Source: Cytophagales bacterium (GTDB lineage: Bacteria; Bacteroidota; Bacteroidia; Cytophagales; Cyclobacteriaceae). From it: a DNA stretch of 53,854 nt. The notes under the pieces are model-generated. The model saw nothing but the letters and a program-made list of their open reading frames with translations. It had not been told where the DNA came from and did not search any database. Shown here in pieces: positions 50,653 through 53,854 of this stretch. Each line of letters starts with the position of its first letter. The stretch's first letter is position 1. The stretch lies in assembly GCA_022360875.1 (NCBI GenBank), contig JAKSBZ010000377.1, forward strand, positions 1 through 53,854. The letters run 5' to 3'. The position numbers and the translations under genes are program-made.

Positions 50653-52410
50653 CTATTCGATAACCAGCTTGTACGGCAGGCGAGCGTTGATGCCTTCGTA
50701 GCTTTTCGCTTCTTCCAGTTTGTGAATCAGCGGCATATAGTCCTTGAATTTGTCTCCTAATATTCTTGATTCCAGTCCCTGGCTGTAGTTGCTCATCAGT
50801 TCTTCGAATACCGATTTGGGCTTTGGATAAACCGTCAGCGAATAATTTCCTTCTTCCAGTGATGCTTTTTCGGCTGCGATGCGCAGTGCATCATCCATGT
50901 TTCCGAGCACATCGACCAAACCGATTTTCTGCGCCTGTTCGCCGGTCCAAACCCGGCCTTCGGCTACTTCCAGCAATCGGTCCAGAGCCAGGTGGCGCCC
51001 GGCAGCGGCCTTGCTGGTGAATGTTTCGTATCCGTGTTCTACTTGCTTTTGGATAATGTTTCGCTCGGACTGGGTCATTTTGCGGAACGGATTGCCAAGG
51101 TCCGAGTATTCACCTGTTTTTACGGTGGAAGCCGTTATGCCGATTTTTTCGCTCAGAAATTTATGCGGGTTGAACATCAGGCCGAAAATTCCGATGGAGC
51201 CGGTAAGCGTGTTGGGCTGAGCGACGATTGTGTCGCAGCCCATGGAGATGTAATAGCCTCCTGAAGCCGCCAGGTCAGACATCGAGGCGATGATCGGTTT
51301 TTTCTCTTTGACGCGCTGCACTTCCCGCCAGATGTTGTCTGAGGCAAGCGCGCTGCCGCCCGGCGAGTTGACGCGAAGCACCACTGCTTTTATTTTGTCG
51401 TTGTCACGGACTTTGCGGAGCAGCTGGGCAAGTGACTTGTCGCCGATTTTTCCGTCCCGGCTTTTTCCTTGTACAATTTCACCTTGGGCAACAATTACGG
51501 CTATTCGGTCTTTTTTTCTTTTTTTGTTGCCGCTTACAGCGCTAATATAATCCTGCAAGGAAATCGACTTCAGTTTTTTTCCTTCTTCGGTGCCGGTTTT
51601 TTCCTTCAGAATATCCAGCACTTCGTCGTAGTATTTCGCGCCGTCAAGCATTCCGAGATTGACGCCGTCGCCTATGCTTCTTATCAGCATGTTGTCGGAA
51701 ATATCTTTGATTTCCTCGTATTTTTTTTTGCGCGAAGCGGCGATTTCTTTGAGGTATATTTCATTCAGGCTTTCAAGAAACGAGCTGGTTTGCAGTCGGT
51801 TGGCTTCGCTCATTTCGGTGAGAATAAACGGCTCTATGGCGCTTTTGAATTTTCCGACCCTGAACACTTCAGGTTCGATGCCTAGTTTGTCAAAAAGCCC
51901 TTTAAAAAATGCGATTTCAGCTTTCAGTCCATTGAATTCCACGCCTCCTTCCGGAGCGCAGAAAATTTGGTCAGCGGCGCTGTTCAGGTAATAGGCTCCC
52001 TCGCTCATTGCAGAGCTGTAGGCAATTACAAATTTCCCGCTTTCTTTAAAGTCGAGCAACGCGTCCCTAATGGCCTTTTTGGTTGACGAACCTGCCATCA
52101 CATGAGAGACATTCAAGAAAATTCCTGAGATTTTTTCATCAGTTTTAGCTTTTGATATTGCCTTTTTGATATTTATCAGCCCCAGGTAACTGTGCTGGTT
52201 AGGGAAGAGTTCCAGTTCTGCCAGCGGATCTTCCCGGCTTTGTTCTAAGATCGGCTGATCCAGATTCATGTACAGAACAGAGTTGGCAGCAACTACCGGT
52301 TTTGAGGGGCGGGAAACCAGAGCTACGAACCCAAAGAAGAACACAATGCATAAAATACTAAAGACAAGCAATCCGACTATCGTTGCTAATAAATTTCTTA
52401 AAAATGCCAT
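50653..52410 (-). CDS. sppA: Signal peptide peptidase SppA, long (67K) form
   Basis: 585 residues, matching the long tandem-domain SppA. A membrane helix at about residues 5-32 (NLLATIVGLLVFSILCIVFFFGFVALV). The Lys general base is in VFRVGKFKSAIEPF (about residue 190), and the Ser nucleophile in SMSDLAASGGYYISMG (about 390); the first domain has the AYSSAMSEGAYYLNSAADQIF part without a working Ser. Cleaves remnant signal peptides in the inner membrane. Own terminator. The folK promoter lies across its 5' end. Confidence 0.94.
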   Translation of the reverse strand: MAFLRNLLATIVGLLVFSILCIVFFFGFVALVSRPSKPVVAANSVLYMNLDQPILEQSREDPLAELELFPNQHSYLGLINIKKAISKAKTDEKISGIFLNVSHVMAGSSTKKAIRDALLDFKESGKFVIAYSSAMSEGAYYLNSAADQIFCAPEGGVEFNGLKAEIAFFKGLFDKLGIEPEVFRVGKFKSAIEPFILTEMSEANRLQTSSFLESLNEIYLKEIAASRKKKYEEIKDISDNMLIRSIGDGVNLGMLDGAKYYDEVLDILKEKTGTEEGKKLKSISLQDYISAVSGNKKRKKDRIAVIVAQGEIVQGKSRDGKIGDKSLAQLLRKVRDNDKIKAVVLRVNSPGGSALASDNIWREVQRVKEKKPIIASMSDLAASGGYYISMGCDTIVAQPNTLTGSIGIFGLMFNPHKFLSEKIGITASTVKTGEYSDLGNPFRKMTQSERNIIQKQVEHGYETFTSKAAAGRHLALDRLLEVAEGRVWTGEQAQKIGLVDVLGNMDDALRIAAEKASLEEGNYSLTVYPKPKSVFEELMSNYSQGLESRILGDKFKDYMPLIHKLEEAKSYEGINARLPYKLVIE

Positions 52411-52458
52411 AGATAAAATTGATAAGTCAAAATCGTTTTCTCCAATATTAGTAAATGC

Positions 52459-52490
52459 TTGGCTGAATTGATATACATTTCATACTTTTG
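52459..52490 (+). promoter_or_regulatory. Promoter-like pair before folK
   Basis: TTG at 52459-52461 and TACTTTTG at 52483-52490 (TAnnTTTG) are 21 bases apart. The ATG at 52505 follows in 14 bases, so the leader is very short. Confidence 0.5.
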
Positions 52491-52504
52491 TCAAAAAAAA
52501 ATTT

Positions 52505-52999
52505 ATGAGGGGCATCTATTTGTTGTTGGGCAGCAATATGGGAGACAGAATGGCAATGCTTGAAGAATCCAGGTCGGCTATTGAGCATAGAGTGGGGCCG
52601 GTGCTGTCGGCTTCTTCGTGGTACGAAACCGAAGCCTGGGGCGTAGAGGATCAGGCCAGTTTTCTTAACCAGGTGCTGGAAGTGAGCAGCCGGATGAACC
52701 CGCAGCAGCTTCTTGCCGAAGTTCTGGACATTGAAAGAGACTTGGGCAGGGAGCGTTTTAGGAAGTGGGGAGAGCGAGTCATAGACATTGACATTTTGTA
52801 TTTCGGCGAGCGGGTAGTCTTGGATGACAATCTGAAGATTCCGCATCCGTTTATACAGGAGCGCCGTTTTACTCTGGCGCCGCTAGCAGAGATTGCCCCA
52901 GAATTTGTGCATCCGCTTATCGGCAAAAGCCAGCAGGAGCTGTTGGCGATCTGCCGTGATCCTCTTCAGGTTGCACAGTTGATAAAAGAAGTAGTTTAA
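52505..52999 (+). CDS. folK: 2-amino-4-hydroxy-6-hydroxymethyldihydropteridine diphosphokinase
   Basis: 164 residues. Transfers pyrophosphate from ATP to the pterin in folate synthesis. Motifs: YLLLGSNMGDRMAMLEES at the N-terminus, SSWYETEAWGVEDQASFLNQVLEV, RDLGRERFRKWGERVIDIDILYFG with the Mg-binding DIDIL, and IPHPFIQERRFTLAPLAEIAPEFVHP. All parts of the family are present at full length. Divergent from sppA and 1 base before the unknown gene at 53001, with which it is probably cotranscribed. Confidence 0.97.
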   Translation: MRGIYLLLGSNMGDRMAMLEESRSAIEHRVGPVLSASSWYETEAWGVEDQASFLNQVLEVSSRMNPQQLLAEVLDIERDLGRERFRKWGERVIDIDILYFGERVVLDDNLKIPHPFIQERRFTLAPLAEIAPEFVHPLIGKSQQELLAICRDPLQVAQLIKEVV

Positions 53000-53000
53000 T

Positions 53001-53510
53001 ATGAAACAAATACAGTTGGTGCCGCTTCAGGGAGCGGGAAAGCTTGCTTTCGGAATGTCTCGTTCTGATGTGGAAAAGGAAATGGGAAAGCCTTTTAGAA
53101 GATTTCGTGAAAACGAAGAATTGCTTCCTGATGAGCCCTTGATCGATTCTTATTTTGATGATCAATGGAAGATTTTTTATGACGAGAACGATCAGGTGGA
53201 GTATATGGAGTTTTCCGCTTTCCGTTCTGAAGACTTGAAAGTGATGTTTGAGCAGATTGATATTTTCACTGTTCCGGCCGAAGGTTTGGTGAGTACATTC
53301 GAATCGGTTTGCGGCAAGACCTGTGATGAAGAACTGTCCAATCAGCCTTACAGCTTTGTGTTCGGCGAGCTGGAGCTGCAGCTTTGGCGTTCGGTTATTC
53401 CCGAGGACTACGAGCCTATCGAGCCGGATGATGAGTACGGAAAGGGTGAGTTTTTTACGCATTTAGGAGTTGGCCGAAAGGGCTTTTTCACTGAGGAAAA
53501 TGCAGATTGA
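53001..53510 (+). CDS. Uncharacterised small acidic protein
   Basis: 169 residues, starting 1 base after folK ends. No signal peptide, no membrane segment. The N-terminal 60 residues follow a pattern VPLQGAGKLAFGMSRSDVEKEMGKPFRRF, common at the start of small acidic proteins (SMI1-like or BamE-like shape) but without a firm family hit by eye. Acidic C-terminal part PEDYEPIEPDDEYGKGEFFTHLGVG. It may be an immunity-type or housekeeping protein. I did not recognise it; the coupling to folK gives no clear function. Confidence 0.6.
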   Translation: MKQIQLVPLQGAGKLAFGMSRSDVEKEMGKPFRRFRENEELLPDEPLIDSYFDDQWKIFYDENDQVEYMEFSAFRSEDLKVMFEQIDIFTVPAEGLVSTFESVCGKTCDEELSNQPYSFVFGELELQLWRSVIPEDYEPIEPDDEYGKGEFFTHLGVGRKGFFTEENAD

Positions 53511-53540
53511 TCATGGAAAGAAATGGAAATATGTGTTGGC

Positions 53541-53612
53541 GGTAATTTAAAGAATGTTATCATTTAGCTAAGCCGCTGGCTATGAAGCATAACTGAAAGT
53601 TATAAGAAGTAT
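53541..53612 (-). repeat. Dispersed noncoding repeat, copy C (reversed)
   Basis: Read on the minus strand: TACTTC, TTTCAGTTATG, CATAGCCAGCGGCTTAG and AAATTACCGCC in the order of copy B, with ATAACA between them. This copy is diverged and the terminal repeat is not kept. It lies between the unknown acidic gene and the terminator at 53624. Confidence 0.65.
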
Positions 53613-53623
53613 GAAGGAATTAG

Positions 53624-53652
53624 CCGGGCAATTTTTGCCCGGTTTTTTTTTT
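53624..53652 (+). terminator. Intrinsic terminator
   Basis: CCGGGCAA / TTGCCCGG with a 3-base loop, followed by ten T residues. It ends transcription after the folK pair. Confidence 0.92.
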
Positions 53653-53783
53653 AAAAAATGGGATACAGCGGAGCGGCTGGCTGTTTTATTGACTGAAAAG
53701 GGTAGTGACGGCTATTGTTGAAAACGCGGGTGATAAAGTGTGCCGGAACCATGTTTTTTTGTTCAATTAGAGAAAGATTGCTT

Positions 53784-53854
53784 ATGCCGCAGTTGGTGAT
53801 GCTTCGTCATGGCGAGAGCGTGTGGAATCTCGAAGGCCGTTTTACCGGATGGAC
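53784..53854 (+). CDS. gpmA: 2,3-bisphosphoglycerate-dependent phosphoglycerate mutase (partial)
   Basis: Only the first 23 codons are in the window. They read [22 protein letters not shown], the invariant GpmA start: LRHGE with the catalytic phospho-His and W..(E/N)RFTGW. The rest runs beyond the window. Glycolysis enzyme converting 3- to 2-phosphoglycerate. Start ATG at 53784 fits the family N-terminus. Its 5' region lies just after the repeat and terminator. Confidence 0.9.
   Translation, partial: MPQLVMLRHGESVWNLEGRFTGW

Noticed and set aside
1..53854. CRISPR array or tRNA/rRNA genes
   Set aside because: No regularly spaced direct repeats and no cloverleaf-type T-loop with anticodon arm or rRNA core sequences were seen by eye in the intergenic regions; a tRNAscan run would be needed to exclude a diverged one.

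Overview
The window looks like chromosomal DNA of a Bacteroidota bacterium, probably a marine Cytophagales-type member (inference). The signs are TAnnTTTG-type promoter boxes, almost no Shine-Dalgarno sequences, many short-signal lipoproteins, a TonB-dependent receptor with a carboxypeptidase-regulatory N-terminal domain, an OmpA/PD40/TPR protein of PorE-like layout, a PPi-type phosphofructokinase and LytS/LytTR signalling. No tRNA, rRNA, CRISPR array or phage module was recognised.

Layout. 1-2.5 kb: the tail of an IS66-type transposase, then a decayed second copy of the mnmE 3' end, a small barrel-like protein and a phosphoesterase lipoprotein, all next to the intact mnmE (2.5-3.9 kb). 4-7.5 kb: a thioredoxin-like protein, and an ECF sigma factor overlapping an anti-sigma-like membrane protein with a barrel-like tail, followed by a lipoprotein. 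7.5-20.2 kb: mostly housekeeping genes (PPi-phosphofructokinase, coiled-coil lipoprotein, 847-residue TlpA-like thioredoxin protein, Na+(K+)/H+ antiporter, fused serine-biosynthesis enzyme SerB-SerA, beta-lactamase-fold hydrolase, short ComEC, GNAT acetyltransferase). 20.4-29 kb: LpoB-like/TPR lipoprotein pair, queE, PorE-like OmpA protein, a TPP riboswitch directly in front of a TonB-dependent receptor (thiamine-related uptake), and fabH.

29.2-35.4 kb is the most unusual region: four tandem, divergent paralogues of 430-475 residues. Each has a short variable leader ending in VIQ(R) and then GFEIE, an ELRVD...YLEIVTxPF motif and a late FEFR motif. This is the pattern of the amidoligase / glutamate-cysteine-ligase-like (COOH-NH2 ligase) fold. 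The leader resembles N-termini I remember from Bacteroidota proteins with DUF4157-type contractile-injection-associated domains. My working hypothesis is an array of secreted or loaded peptide-modifying enzymes. The function is not proven.

35.5-40.3 kb: sucC and a tandem pair of leucine-rich-ladder lipoproteins with mosaic conservation. 40.8-46.5 kb: lolD with a MaoC-type hydratase, then a five-gene overlapping operon (START-like protein, SDR, NAD-dependent epimerase/dehydratase, LytS-type kinase, LytTR regulator) that links lipid-like metabolism to a two-component system. 46.8-53.9 kb: barrel protein, ArsC-like protein, oxyR, a PatB/MalY-type C-S lyase, sppA, folK, an unknown protein and the start of a phosphoglycerate mutase.

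A dispersed noncoding repeat of about 75-95 bp occurs three times (about 13.0, 29.2 and 53.6 kb). One copy abuts the GTG start of the first amidoligase-like gene and may have changed its 5' end. All starts were chosen by eye from signal peptides, family N-termini and overlaps.
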